The notes under the pieces: generated by a model
The model's input: only the letters and a program-made list of their open reading frames with translations
What the model was told of the DNA's origin: nothing
Databases searched by the model: none
Translations under genes and position numbers: made by a program
Shown: positions 42,473 through 54,110 of the stretch, piece after piece
Layout: each line of letters begins with the position of its first letter
How positions within the stretch are numbered: the first letter of the stretch is position 1
Source of the DNA: Blattamonas nauphoetae
Taxonomy: Eukaryota; Preaxostyla; Oxymonadida
Assembly: GCA_033064195.1 (NCBI GenBank)
Contig: JARBJD010000377.1
Span: forward strand, 1-64,000
Direction: 5' to 3'
Length of the DNA stretch: 64,000 nt

Positions 42473-43335
42473 TTAAGGAGGAAATAGAGGGCTGAATAGC
42501 TGGACTGAAGGGATAAAGAACGACGAGCTGTTCAGTGTGAGCGACGATCCAGAATGATCAATCAGAGCATTCTCGAACAGTTTGGACGACGAGAACGAGC
42601 ATTTATCGAGGATCAGTGAAGACGACATGATTGAGACGAACGAGTGGGAGTGCTCCTGACGAGAGTGCACTTTCCCCAGTTGAACACACCACACAATATT
42701 GGTTGGAGATGTTGATGTGAGTGTCGATCCATCAATCACTGAGACAAACATCTCGTTTAGATCAATCGACGAGCTGATTGTTGTTGTCTTTGCGGTGTTC
42801 GTTTTCAGAAGGGCTGATCCAACCGACAGGCTGAAGAGGGAATGTGAGGATGCCAGAAGAACAAAAGAGACGACGAAGCAGCTGAAGAAGACAGCTCCAA
42901 CGAAAGCAATCTTTTCATCAGGCATGAAGAGACAAGATGTTTGATGTTCTGGCTTGAGAGTGTTCTGATCGTCTGAAGTCACGAAAGTGTCGAGATTTGG
43001 GTGGATGAGGAACAGATTTTGGCCATTTCCAGTCGACGACAAGTACGAGGAGAATGTGGTGTGGGTGATCGAGATAGTTCCTCCATCCACTGTCGCGTGA
43101 ACAACGCTCCTCCCTTCCCATCTGATTCACATTCATCAAATTGTGTGTGTTGAGGATCAGAGATGTCAGTGTTTGAGATGGAACAGAAATCCACCCACTT
43201 GACGTCGGCTTCACTGTTGGTTTTGTCATTCCTGATTTCATCTCCATCGAGTGTGTGCTCAACGACAGAACGATGTTCAGTGCTGTCGATGTCTCAATCA
43301 CGAGTGTGTGTGTTCATTCTCCAGTTGTTGTTTTG
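42473..43335 (-). pseudogene. Right-handed beta-helix surface-protein fragment
   Basis: The minus-strand product has the serine/phenylalanine/asparagine-rich rungs of beta-helix surface proteins, for example SSSLILDKCSFSSSKLFENA followed by HSGSSLTLNSSSFFIPS. An upstream piece reads SSGWISVPSQTLTSLILNTH. A frame change separates the two pieces near 43090-43150. It lies directly downstream of the split host gene. The family is expanded in oxymonads; that is established knowledge of the lineage, while membership here is inferred from composition and rung pattern. Confidence 0.5.
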
Positions 43336-46300
43336 CTTCCTCCCGCTTTCCGTCGCTCATCCGATGCGAGCAATTGGGCGACGTTCTCGACAGAGTGCTG
43401 ATGGACGAGGAAGAGGATAGGGGCGAATTCATCCATCAGCATGTCGTTGTAGTACTCGCCCACATTCACGTGCGACAGCGAAGACGTGAACACAAGTCAC
43501 GAGTGTGAGAGAGTCGGCGCAGGCGGGAAGATGACCAGCTGGGGATGTAGGAGGGTGGTTGTGATGGTGCCCTGTGTCGTCGCGAGGGCGGGATGTGACT
43601 TGAACTCCATCGACGAAGGAAACACAAAGGCGGGCTTCCCATCCACCATCACCGACTTGACCGACTCCTCGACGGAGTACGTGCTAACTATGTCGGGATC
43701 GAGAGTGAGTTTGGCATATTCTTCCATTTCGTTGAGGAGGAACGAGACAAGTTCTTGTCTGTCCTTCTCGCCACACACAAGCACAGGCGAGCGAGTCTCG
43801 GAGTCGAGCATTGCCCAAAAGATGCCGCTGTTGATTTGAAGGAAGGGGATGGGAAGACACCCCAGCTCTCGCTCCGACTCGAGCAGGTCCTCCAACCACG
43901 ACGACTTCTCCCCGCAGCCATACTTGGTCAGTGTGGCCTCCTTCACCATTCTTCCGACGGGCGAAAGAAGAGAGTGCCCCCGCTTGACAGCCACTGTCAG
44001 AATCTGAGCATCCTCAATATCCTTTGAGTGTGCTTCGGTGAAGTAGTCGGTGATTTGAGGCTTGCTCGACGCCTTCGAGTGCTTGGTTGTCGACTTGCCT
44101 TGTTTGGAAAGAGCGTCCTTGGCGTTCTGCTCGCTCTGTATTCTGTCGTGGATGAGGGTGTGCAGGAATGTTGTCGCGGTGTGCTCGAAGTGATGCAGCT
44201 TCGACATGTTCTCACCCTCCTTCACGTCCAGCCCGTCCTTCTTTACCTGCGACAACGCTCGATCCCAAACGGCGAGGGAGAGTGGATCACACAAATCTCG
44301 TCCTGACCCGTCCGCATCCACCGCTGTCCACTTCACTGTGTCGTCGTTGTGTGCACGGAACGGATTCGGAAGAGGATGCTGTGTTGTGTGCTGCGGGTCG
44401 TCCTTTGTCTGCTCGAACGGCGATTCTGTCCTGTCATCGATGTTCTCTGTGGTCGTGCGTGGTGATGTCTTCGTCTTTGCTTGGAAGTCTTTCGGGCAAC
44501 AGCCGCGACGGTGGGAACTCATCTCTCAAACTCAATACTTTAGCAAGAGCCACATCTGGCAAACACTAATCGATATGTTTGAAAAAAAATAGTCGAAAAA
44601 AGTGTGATCGTGTTTTTCGAGTTGATTCTCACTTCACCCGATCCTTTTTTCTGTCTCTTTTTCACAATGTCTGATCGTCTTCACAGCCCCCCGCTCAAGA
44701 GCAGGGGGGGCTGTGAAGACTAGAAGAGAATTATCAAAAGAAAAATAGAAAAAAGGATCTTTGTGAAGTGACAAAACAAAATGTGGCCTCGATCGGTCCA
44801 GCGGGAGGCATTTTTCAGCAGATCTACCACACTATTTACCGCAAAATCAAGAGGGTTAACGTATTAGGGTATTCCACAAAACCCGTCAAATCCACAAAAC
44901 TAAAATGTCCTGAAAAAAGTGAAAGAGAATCACAATAGAAGTAGGTGAGGACCCGAACTTGGGTGCGCGTTTCAGTGCTTGAGGAGTTGGAGCCCATTCT
45001 TTATTTAAAACCCATAATCAGTGCGATAATCGATTTGAATCAGAAGATCGAAGTTTCCTGTTATAACCGCATCAATGCTAATGATCTCACTCTTCTTTTT
45101 GTGTAGAACGCCACAATTCAGTCATGACCGCCTTGAGATCTGTCGTGGGTTGATCGCCCGATCTCTTCTTACATCCTCGGCTAATACTTGTCTCGCTTCT
45201 TCCTTTTGGGCTGTTCTCTCTGCACTATCTCACGTACACCTTCCAGTTGGTCAGAGAGCCATCGTTCAAGAAATCTGGAACAACTGAGAATTGTGAAGAG
45301 CAATCTTCAATTTGTTGACAACACATTGAATGGAACAGCGATCTGTGACATTAACAACACCATGGAACCCGATGTACGGACCTAACCCTTGTTGAACGTG
45401 ACCGGCATCATTTCCCGAACAATGGCCAACAATCTCCCAACCCAGTGAATAAGAACAAGATAATCTCAGCCAATCCCGACCGATATTCATCTTCTGACAG
45501 TTCTTTGGACATCATTTTCACCAACTGCAATCTAACATCAACAACTCAAACAGGTGGAACAAACTTTCGAAGGATCCTCGCAAACTGATACAATGTAATC
45601 ATATGGTTGTCAGGTTGCACAAATGAGGGAAAATATCAAAGCAAACTGATTGGAATTGTGAAAATCGTTGCGAAATTGGAGGCATTCCCAAAACTGGTGA
45701 TTGCCGACTGTTCCACACCATCCTGTGGCGCCACGTACCTTTCATCTTCGAACAGCCACTTTCATCTCCACACTTCGATGTTGACACAAGTGAGAATTTC
45801 TGTTTACTAAGCGCCAGAAGTGGAGCAAACCAGCCATTCCCCCATCTATCCAGTCGACTCACTGGGACTATTCGAAACAGCAGGATGCACCTTCTACCAA
45901 CAATCAACACCTGGATGCGGAATGGTTGAAAAGAACCATCTATTAGGAGTGCTGACGGTCTTTGCTTCGATCATCACATCCAATTCGGCTCCCAATGGAG
46001 TGTGTGTAGATCTTTATTGCGATCGGGCATATTTATGTCGATATTGCTTCAATCGTAATGTATCAACTGTTCCTGGAGGAACAATACGTCTTCACTCACC
46101 ATCGGTCATCCTCGATGAAGATTGTCGCTTCAGAAGAAATTTAGCTCTAGAAAAGTTACCAACAGATGATAAACTTGCTCACTGTCTTGGAATTGACATG
46201 ATTAATCAACTCTGATCACGAACTCAACAAATGGAGATGCAAACAGGGTCGGTAGCAATTCCACGCCCCTCTCTCCAACAATTGGTCACTACAAGAATCC

Positions 46301-49300
46301 ATTGGCAAATAGAGTTTCTGTGAAAGAATCTTCACTTCTTCCCAATACTGATGCATGATCTGTCCAAACACCCAGATCTGCTGTTTTCTTCGCCAGTCCG
46401 ACACACGCTCGATGAGCTTTGCACCTCTAATTCCTCTCCAAACGACTGAAAACCGCCACTACTGTCACCATTTTCATTTACCTTAGCGGCTCTCCCCACC
46501 ATCAGGAGCAGCGGCAGTCAATCTCAGATCACGCCAAACTTTGACACTCATTGCGAAAGTTTTGCTAACGACAATCAATCTGGACACATTTGAAACGAAA
46601 GAAAGCTATCTGCAGAATATGGCATACCAAATTATCTTCTCTGCGTTGAAATTGATGCTCAACAAGTTCTGCACTGATTTTGTTGATGTCATAATGAAAT
46701 TTGAATATATTGAAGCCTCCCCCAAACTTTCCGGTCTACGCACGTTCAACGTCCCATCTTACTCGCCTTTTGGGGTTGTTCCGCCAGACGTTCACCTTCC
46801 CGTACAGTCGGTCGGACTGTTGAGGAATTTGTAACTCGTCACGTCAAACCTGAAACTGTAGAATTGCATTTTTCATCGAAAATAAAAGTAAATGTCGTCA
46901 TTCGACATTCGATTATCAGTCAGTTCCATATAAAGATTTGTGTGTCATTGTTGTGATCGTGTGCTGAGAGAATGAGGAGAGTATTCGATTGGAAAAAGAA
47001 GACAACAAAGGACGATACCGGAACAACTCACAGAAGACATATTTGGGCGCATTCAAGGGTCTTGTACAACCAGCTTGCGAAAATGATGATCCAGTCGTGG
47101 AGGAAGAAAGAGCGTATTTTCAAGGAATCAGAAAGCGGTGTCCTATACTTGATAAAGAAGACAATAGAAGAGACAGATCATGAAATCAAACCTAAATTTT
47201 TGATAGAGAGTCAGGAAAAAACACATCGTTTGGAAATCCGAAGAACAAACCCATCTGACTTTACTAGACTCGATTCAAAACAGATCGTCCAAATTTCAAG
47301 AAGTCCGAGGGGAGCTTGTCGAACAGTGATACATAGATTTGACGAGGTTCAACTCGGTTCACATATCCAATTTTGGCTCTCAAAGTTCCATCCACTCCGG
47401 TTTATCAACGCGAATGGAGACGACTTTCAATAGAAAGACAGTTTTGACCTGATGTCTGGAAATATTTTCTTTGCTGTTTGATTTCATTGGAATTGTACTT
47501 TCAAAGTTTGAGATGAACTCAGTGTCAAAACTCCATAGATTTCAGAAGTTTACATTGTTGGTTGACACAATTATTTAGACGGCAAACAAAATATTTCCAG
47601 ACATTAGGTCAAAACTGTCTTTCTATTGAAAGTCGTCTCCACTCGCGTTGATAAACCGGAGTGGATGGAACTTTGAGAGCCAAAATTGGATATGTGAACC
47701 GAGTTGAACCTCGTCAAATCTATGTATCACTGTTCGACAAGCTCCCCTCGGACTTCTTGAAATTTGGACGATCTGTTTTGAATCGAGTCTAGTAAAGTCA
47801 GATGGGTTTGTTCTTCGGATTTCCAAACGATGTGTTTTTTCTGACTCTCTATCAAAAATTTAGGTTTGATTTCATGATCTGTCTCTTCTATTGTCTTCTT
47901 TTATCAAGTATAGGACACCGCTTTCTGATTCCTTGAAAATACGCTCTTTTCTTCCTCCACGACTGGATCATCATTTTTCGCAAGCTGGTTGTACAAGACC
48001 CTTGAATGCGCCCAGCACAATATGTCTTCTGTGAGTTGTTCCGGTATCGTCCTTTGTTGTCTTCTTTTTTCCAATCGAATACTCTCCTCATTCTCTCAGC
48101 ACACGATCACGAAGAAAGTTGAAGAATGTGCCCAACAATGACACACAAATCTTTATATGGAATTTTGACTGAAAATTTTGAAAGATAATCGAATGTCGAC
48201 ACATGAGACAGACGGAGGTTTGACACTTTTTTTATTTTCGATGAAAAATGCAATTCTACAGTTTCAGGTTTGACGTGACGAGTTACAAATTCCTCAACAG
48301 TCCGACCGACTGTACCATCTTCCGCCTTGATCATCCTTCATTGTCTCATCATCGCCCAATAGAAATCTCTCCCTTTGTATTCACCCACCCATCGTATTGA
48401 CTCCACTCTGGGCTCGAAAATCTCCTCAGAACAGGAATTCCACTCCAAGTTGACGCAAATGTTCATTGAATACCGCCCCGCAATGGAAAGACTGAAATCA
48501 CCCTCTCATCATCCCCCCTCGCTGCCCCTGCTTCAAGTCCGACACCCCTTCGACGATTTTATCCTCTCAGTTGGTGATTCACGGGAAGATGACGATCATA
48601 GTCTCGATCAAACCGAAACGGGCTATCTGCCTTCACTCCAACTCGACAACGAGCTGAAACCCAATGTCACCCTTCCCCCAATGCTGTGTCGTCAGAAGGA
48701 GCTCGTTCATTTCATGCAAAGGCTTGGGCGCGTTTGGAGGTGTACTTGCTCTGTTTGGATCTGAACACGTTGAAATTGAAAAATCGATGTTCAAATACTG
48801 CTCAGTGGAGGCCAAAGCAGAAACAGGATGGAAGGAAGGAGGAGAGAGGGGAAGGGGGAGGAGTGTGGGTGTGTGGGAGAGTGGACGAGCTGCTATTGTG
48901 TGGTGTTGGTACCACACGGATCAGACAAGAGGAGCCGAGCGAAGTTGAGTTCGAACTGGAGTGAAGGGGACGGACCTGAAGAAGGAACACCCACCTCTCA
49001 CTAGATTGAGACAACACATGTCAACGATGCGTCATGCCCACCATGCCATACCCCATTCTCAGAATTAACAAACAAGACAACTCCCAGGTGACCAGTCCAG
49101 CTCCAACATACACCGTCTGCCCTCTGGGCAACATCATCACAAACAAAGCTGGGAAAATCACTTCTCGATTCTCTCTTTCACTGACAGTGTTTCCTGTTGG
49201 TGCGGCGGAGACGTGTTTGTCTCGACTGTCGATGGAGGAAGCTCTTCTGCTGACACTGATCTACAAGTGTGATGTGGACGGTCTGGTTTGTAATTCGGAG

Positions 49301-52300
49301 TGGGACGCTGTCGAACGACTGCTATCTCTTTCAAACGTGCTGACGCTGGCACAGACAGGTCAATGCGGAGGAGATGGCTCTAATACATACACTCGGTGAC
49401 ATTGAGTTGCTACCACACGTTAGTGGTGAGCCTGACGTATTCGAACGATCCAGAACGAACACCGAGTCGACCTAGACCGGCGAAGAGGCAGTCGATATAT
49501 CCCTGTCATGCTGCACTCTGCTGATGACATCAAATCAAAAGTGGGTCTTTGTTGGGAAGACATATTCCGATCTCTTTTTCAACGAACCAGTCTCAATCGC
49601 GTCTGGCCAACGTCAACAAGCACATCGTGTTTATCACTCTCTGAATCTTTGTGAAGTGTGGATCACATCGTTCTCGTCGAATGTTTCAGGAACAACGATA
49701 CACTCTGTCTGGTCACGTGCGATTGGAAATTGAGTCATTTGACAATGCATTTGTGATCCACATCGAAACTGGGATATCCCTTCTCAACTTCACACGTCCC
49801 ACGCCGGCATCGACACATTCGTTCATTCCCATCAGCACAGATTCCTCCCTGGTAGACCTGTTGTGCTCGTCTGTAGATGGAAGCGACTCTCTTCTGATTC
49901 AATCTACATCATTTGCGTCGAGCAGTGGAAACGACAGGAGAGGCAGATTTGTGTTTGTGTGTGGATAGTCGATGGAAAAACTGATATGGCGAGACAACTA
50001 GACAGGAACATTCGAAGGATTGAGTCGTCAAGATGTAAACAACATGCCTTGGGGGACAGACAATTTGGACAAAGAGAGGAGTCACTTCCACTCCGTGTCG
50101 CTGTTGGACCATCTCGTCGCTTTCCACTCGTCGGCAATCCTTGCATCGAACGCTCTTCACAGCTCACTCGTGTTTGGAGGGATTATCGCACAAAAGCGGA
50201 CCTGAAGATTTGAGCGACATATGGAATGTCATTGTTGAGAATGATTGGAGAATTTGTCCCAACGGAAACGATATTGGACAATCTGCACATCACGAATAGT
50301 CGGAAGGAGGGCTGAGTGTGGAGAGCTCGAAAGTGGGACTTCATGGATGCATATTTGAGAACAACTGTCGTCGTCACAAAGAAGAATGTGATCGTTCTTA
50401 GAGGATGCGAACTGGCCTCACCACTGTTTATTCATCAGCTGTCGGAGAAGACAAATGAATATACGCAGAAGGACAACTTAACGATCACTCTTGTTGAAGG
50501 ACATGGTCATACAGGGGTGACGGACATCTGAGGATTTGTCTGATCGATCAGACGCTTTTGATTTCACTAAGATTAAACATCATGTGTCCGAAGGTATGTT
50601 CATCATCGCTTGTTCATCTCTACATCTCTCTCCATATCAGCTTTTTCTTCCCACCCTCCTATTTCACTCAAACCAATGAATCCAACTGGATGGCGGGATA
50701 TTTCAACAGATCAGACGAAAAGATGGTATTCCTGATTTCTCCTGAAAATATCTTTTTTCATTGCGTTCTCTTTCAAGTTTTTTCTGACAATTCATCTTAT
50801 ATTCGTTGTTTTGCCTCAGATCCTGATGTGACAAGTTAGTTGTTAAGATCATATCTTCAGATGGTCTGAATTGTCTTCTTTTCATAAATATTGTATTCTC
50901 AGACTCATTGCCAAAATATTGTGTTGAAGAAGGAATGTCCCAGTTCGCCTCGATGTTTTTGAGACTGCAGGCACTGGCTGCTCGTATCGTACGGATTCAC
51001 GGCTGCTATCGGAAGCATCAGTTGTCACTCGTCTGGAACAACGGCGGAGAACCTCCATACTCATCATCTCATTCAAGAAATGAGCAGTTGATTCATTTGG
51101 ATAGTTAGGCGAGATCAGCTTGGATATGACCAATTCATATTTTTCCATTGAATTCTCTGAATATTTCTACGAAACCAGTACTAAGGAGATAAAGTAATGA
51201 CTTGTGTGATGAATGAGAATTCAACAGTTCCCCATAAATCACTTTTTTCAGTTGATCAACACATAAAGAATCACCTTCATCTCCTTCCACAAGTAAACGC
51301 GCACGCTATGAATCCGAGGGTACATTATTCTTCACCTAATCTTTAACTTTTTTCAGGACATTTGAGTTTTGTGGATTTGATGGGTTTTGTGGCATACCCT
51401 TAGAGTGTCTTGCTTGTGAATCTCTTCTTTCTTTGTATTATTACTCTTCATAATTCAAGAAATGAGCATTCTTGTGTTTCCTTCCTTTTTCATGAGTTGA
51501 GTGGAGATTTTCCTTAAAAATGGAGGAATGAAATGGTGATGATGTGTGGATGGACAAGGAAGACAAGTCATGTTAGTATAGTTAGTTCCCACCGTCGCGG
51601 CTGTTGCCGTCTTTCGCAAGCAGTCTGAGCTTGAGAGCGAGATCGCGCAGCACCCACAGCGCGTGTACCGACGACTGCCTCTCCCTCTGCCGCAGCTTCT
51701 TGTCGGCGAGGTTGATGGGGTGGAGCAGAGGGAACGAGGGAGGCATCGCACACGGGTGTCTGTTGACGAAGCGGTACTGGGCGCTTGTGAGGAGAATGTG
51801 GGCAATGGACGACGGTTGGAGTTGGAGAGGCCCGCTCTGCTTGTCTTTCGTGTCGAGTGGAGTGAAGAAGCGTGTGCGATGTGTCAGAGCAGGGTGGAGG
51901 GGAGCAGGGACGAGGGCTGAGTTGTACAGACTCTGCGGAAGGAGAGAGACGAGGTAGTGTTCGATCGAAGCAGGCGACAAAAGGAGGAAGAACAGGTCTC
52001 TGTAGCAATCGCGGATGTGCAGAGCGGCAGAGCTTCCCACAGCGTTCGCCTCAGCCGCGATCGACATGCTCATCCAGCTTGTGTCTTCCTTTTCTTGCGA
52101 TCGGGGCTGTGTGATGGCCACAGGCGGAGAGCATGCCCCAAAATGAAGCCAGTCCATCGAACCGCAGCGGAAAGCCCGGTCTTGGAGCTGTTTGACGGTG
52201 TGCGGTGGGGAGAAGAGAATCAAGTGTCTGAGAAGCGTCATGGCCTGGATTCGAGTCCACATCGTCTGTTTGGGAGTGGAAGGTGACAGGCTGGTCGCCC

Positions 52301-53153
52301 ATTGAAGAGTCTGCGGGACAGGTGTGGAAGGCGACAAGGCGTTCGGTAACAGAAATGAAGGCACCAGCTTTGGATTTGATTGATTGGTGGAGAGGGATGG
52401 ATACTCGTCGAGAAGGGTGATCGGGCATGTTGTGATCGACGAGAGAGGGAGAGCACTCGCCGGCGATGCGTCAATGCTGGTTGTGCAGAAATTGGCGAGG
52501 TCGACCGAAAGTGTGGGTAGAAATGGGATGTTTGTGGGGGAGAGAGAGGGTTGGTGGTGAATAAAGAGGAGTAGGATCTCGATTGCCTCTTCCAGCTGCG
52601 GCCAAATTTTGCGTTGTTCCAGAAAGGATGAAAGGGATTTGCGGTGCACGACAAAGAGTAGAGGGCCTGCGTGGATGAGACGAGAGCTTTAACCGCAGAA
52701 GAGATGATTCTGCAGTGCATCTTTCGAATTATGGTGATTGAAGGCAAATTTGGAGGCTGATGAGCGGATTGGAAGGGACATTCTATGAAGTGCTTTTAAT
52801 GTCGTTTTAACTCTGGCGGTTCGAGCAGATTTTGTCGATTGCGGTTTGGTTTCAAGAGAGTTATCTTGACAAAATGAATATGAGGCAGCGACCACGGACG
52901 ATGTGAGGGTATAGTCGGAGTACAGAAGTGGTGGAGAAGGATCGTCAAATGAAGAATATAGCATTGTCAGGAGACTGAAATTAAAGGTGAACAGTTGTTG
53001 AGATGATTGTTTCGATTGATTCCTGAGATGAGAATCAAAACGAGAGAGATCAGACCGAAGACGGTCATTCTGTGGTGACTGCGACACGCTGCCAGACAAG
53101 TGATGTCTTCCATCTTTTCCCCATATCACAGAAGAATACATGAAGAGGGACAA
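43331..53153 (-). CDS. Host gene split by the 7.1-kb element
   Basis: Coding runs minus-strand from 53153 to 51609 and from 44486 to 43497, then after an in-frame TGA in the same frame to about 43331. The 5' half includes AAEANAVGSSAALHIRDCYR. The 3' half includes an acidic/charged region and INSGIFWAMLDSETRSPVLV. Flanks of the inserted element share GTCTTTCG, and without the element and one copy the frame runs ...LRLLAKD|FQAKTKT.... A 27-nt intron lies at 52667-52693. Possible further 5' exons reach about 53784. The SGIFWAMLDSE...QELVSFLLNEME stretch vaguely recalls DNAJC13/RME-8 repeats, but I do not assign it. Confidence 0.6.
44677..44720. other. 16-bp perfect GC-rich hairpin
   Basis: GTCTTCACAGCCCCCC pairs with GGGGGGCTGTGAAGAC, and an inner GCTC/GAGC pair tightens the loop. 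It lies about 180 bp inside the left end of the 7.1-kb element. It may be a transposase-binding or foldback structure, or mark the former end of an older element. Confidence 0.8.
45075..50840 (+). pseudogene. Right-handed beta-helix surface-protein gene, decayed
   Basis: Plus-strand frames show serial rung-like motifs: SSFISCKGLGAFGGVLALFG followed by VEIEKSMFKYC near 48.7 kb, SLLIQSTSFASSSGNDRRGR near 49.9 kb, and a terminal SLLDHLVAFHSS segment near 50.1 kb. Earlier pieces (45.8-46.2 kb) read PGGTIRLHSPSVILDEDCRF. Frames shift repeatedly and stops are present, so it is a relic. The original protein would have been long, secreted and repeat-built. It is the only gene cargo of the 7.1-kb element and is interrupted by the foldback element at 46805-48312. 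Confidence 0.55.
46805..48312. mobile_element. Foldback element, mariner-like, with long arms
   Basis: Two inverted arms of about 674 bp (46805-47478) and 734 bp (47579-48312) surround a 100-bp centre. Arm ends begin CAGTCGGTCGGACTG, with TA on both sides (46803-46804, 48313-48314). The arms are nearly identical apart from a deletion of about 60 bases in the left arm. Each arm carries the same decayed frame (RRVFDWKK ... RTNPSDFTRLDSKQIVQISR ... FINANGDDFQ), present once per strand. The C-terminal FINANGDDFQ loosely resembles mariner transposase ends. High arm identity points to recent inverted duplication or gene conversion. Confidence 0.85.
51609..53153 (-). CDS. 5' half of the split host gene
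   Basis: This is the part upstream of the element. Exon 1 (53153-52694) is serine/lysine-rich (KSARTARVKTTLKALHRMSL). Exon 2 (52666-51609) continues in frame after a 27-nt intron with LLFVVHRKSLSSFLEQRKIW and ends at the target duplication in LRLLAKD. The exon 2 interior reads as helical repeats (HILLTSAQYRFVNRHPCAMP). Without the element this half has no natural stop; read into the element it stops about nine codons in. Confidence 0.55.
52667..52693 (-). other. Very short intron, 27 nt, GT-AG
   Basis: On the minus strand the segment begins GTTAAAGC and ends CCACGCAG. Removing it links NHLFCG to PLLFVVHRKSL in one frame. Without removal the first frame hits a stop at the donor (TAA within GTTAAAG). 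Confidence 0.55.
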
Positions 53154-53784
53154 GGTGTTCGACGATTTAAATCAATTGTCGTGGTGGAAGAAGATCGGAC
53201 TCACAATAATTTCTGTGAGTTGCGATGAAACTGATCTAGTGAAAAGATAAACTTTTGCCCCAACATATTGCTTGATTAGAACGAATGAAGTGATTTGAAA
53301 CAATAAAAAGTGGGGGGTCATTCTGAGTGGGAACGACCCATATCCATTTTTCTTCATCCACCAGAACCCAATCATCCGCCTTCCTCCTGCAGTTAGATGT
53401 CAAGAGAAACAAAAATACGTCCAAAAAATAGACTTCTCAAGTCGTTCTGAACTCTTCTAAAATTCGCTCCATATTCTCTCAAATTGGACAAATGAAAAGT
53501 CATGATTGTGCCACAAGCGATGACTTCTCGTCGAATCAGCCGACTGAGCACATTCTTGCTCCTTGCTCGTCGATGAAGATCGGAGGAGGACATCGAATTG
53601 ACAAATCACTTACTGAGGGTATAGGAGAACCATCTTCAAGAACTGGAATGGTGAACGTCGCCGAAAAGTCAGCAGCTCCATCACTCTCCGTCCCCACCTC
53701 ATCGTCCAACACCACATTCCACCTCTTGCACTGCCTCTTCATCGCCAAGTTCCCCTCCACCAATTCTCTCTTCGCTGTCGACAC

Positions 53785-54110
53785 AACTGAGCTCTCGACT
53801 CGTGTCCATAGGCAAATAGTGATGAATGGGTCTTAGTTATTGGTGTACCCACTTTTCCAGAGTGCAGAGCCTCTTTGTTGTATATCGTTCATGATCATCA
53901 TTTCGTTCACAAATGGTGAACTTCTCATCCAAGTCGACATCGGGTATCCAAATCTTTCCTGAAATTGAAGATTCAGTGAGTGTAAAATCCACCATTGTAG
54001 CAACCTCGACCTCTTGTCAGCTAGATTGAGCCCTTCTGGATTGTTCTGTTTTCAGGATTTTAAAGAGATACTTTTCGAGTTTCTCAGAGATATCCACACT
54101 GAATGTCATG
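53785..54110. other. No supported gene
   Basis: Short frames only, between the host gene's possible 5' exons and the transposase relic. Confidence 0.45.

Larger units (their letters stand above)
44495..51608. mobile_element. 7,114-bp TIR element with beta-helix gene cargo
   Basis: The ends are perfect 25-bp inverted repeats beginning GGCAACAGCCGCGACGGTGG. An exact 8-bp duplication GTCTTTCG flanks them (44487-44494 and 51609-51616). A second, imperfect inverted pair lies inside (about 44866-44920 and 51345-51402). The only sizeable cargo is a decayed beta-helix surface-protein gene on the plus strand, itself interrupted by a 1.5-kb foldback element. No transposase is seen, so it is non-autonomous. 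Perfect TIRs and duplication imply a recent insertion. The 8-bp duplication and GGCA tip match the MITE at 15482-16057. Superfamily (hAT, P or Merlin) not settled. Confidence 0.9.

Noticed and set aside
43580-43605. Fifth copy of the structured RNA (16-base match to its closing-stem region)
   Set aside because: The match ends there, lies in coding sequence, and no other stem is present.
44677-44720. Rho-independent terminator
   Set aside because: The setting is eukaryotic and no T-run follows the hairpin.
43331-53153. Firm assignment of the split host gene to DNAJC13/RME-8
   Set aside because: Only one short stretch is suggestive; no J domain or clear repeat set is visible.
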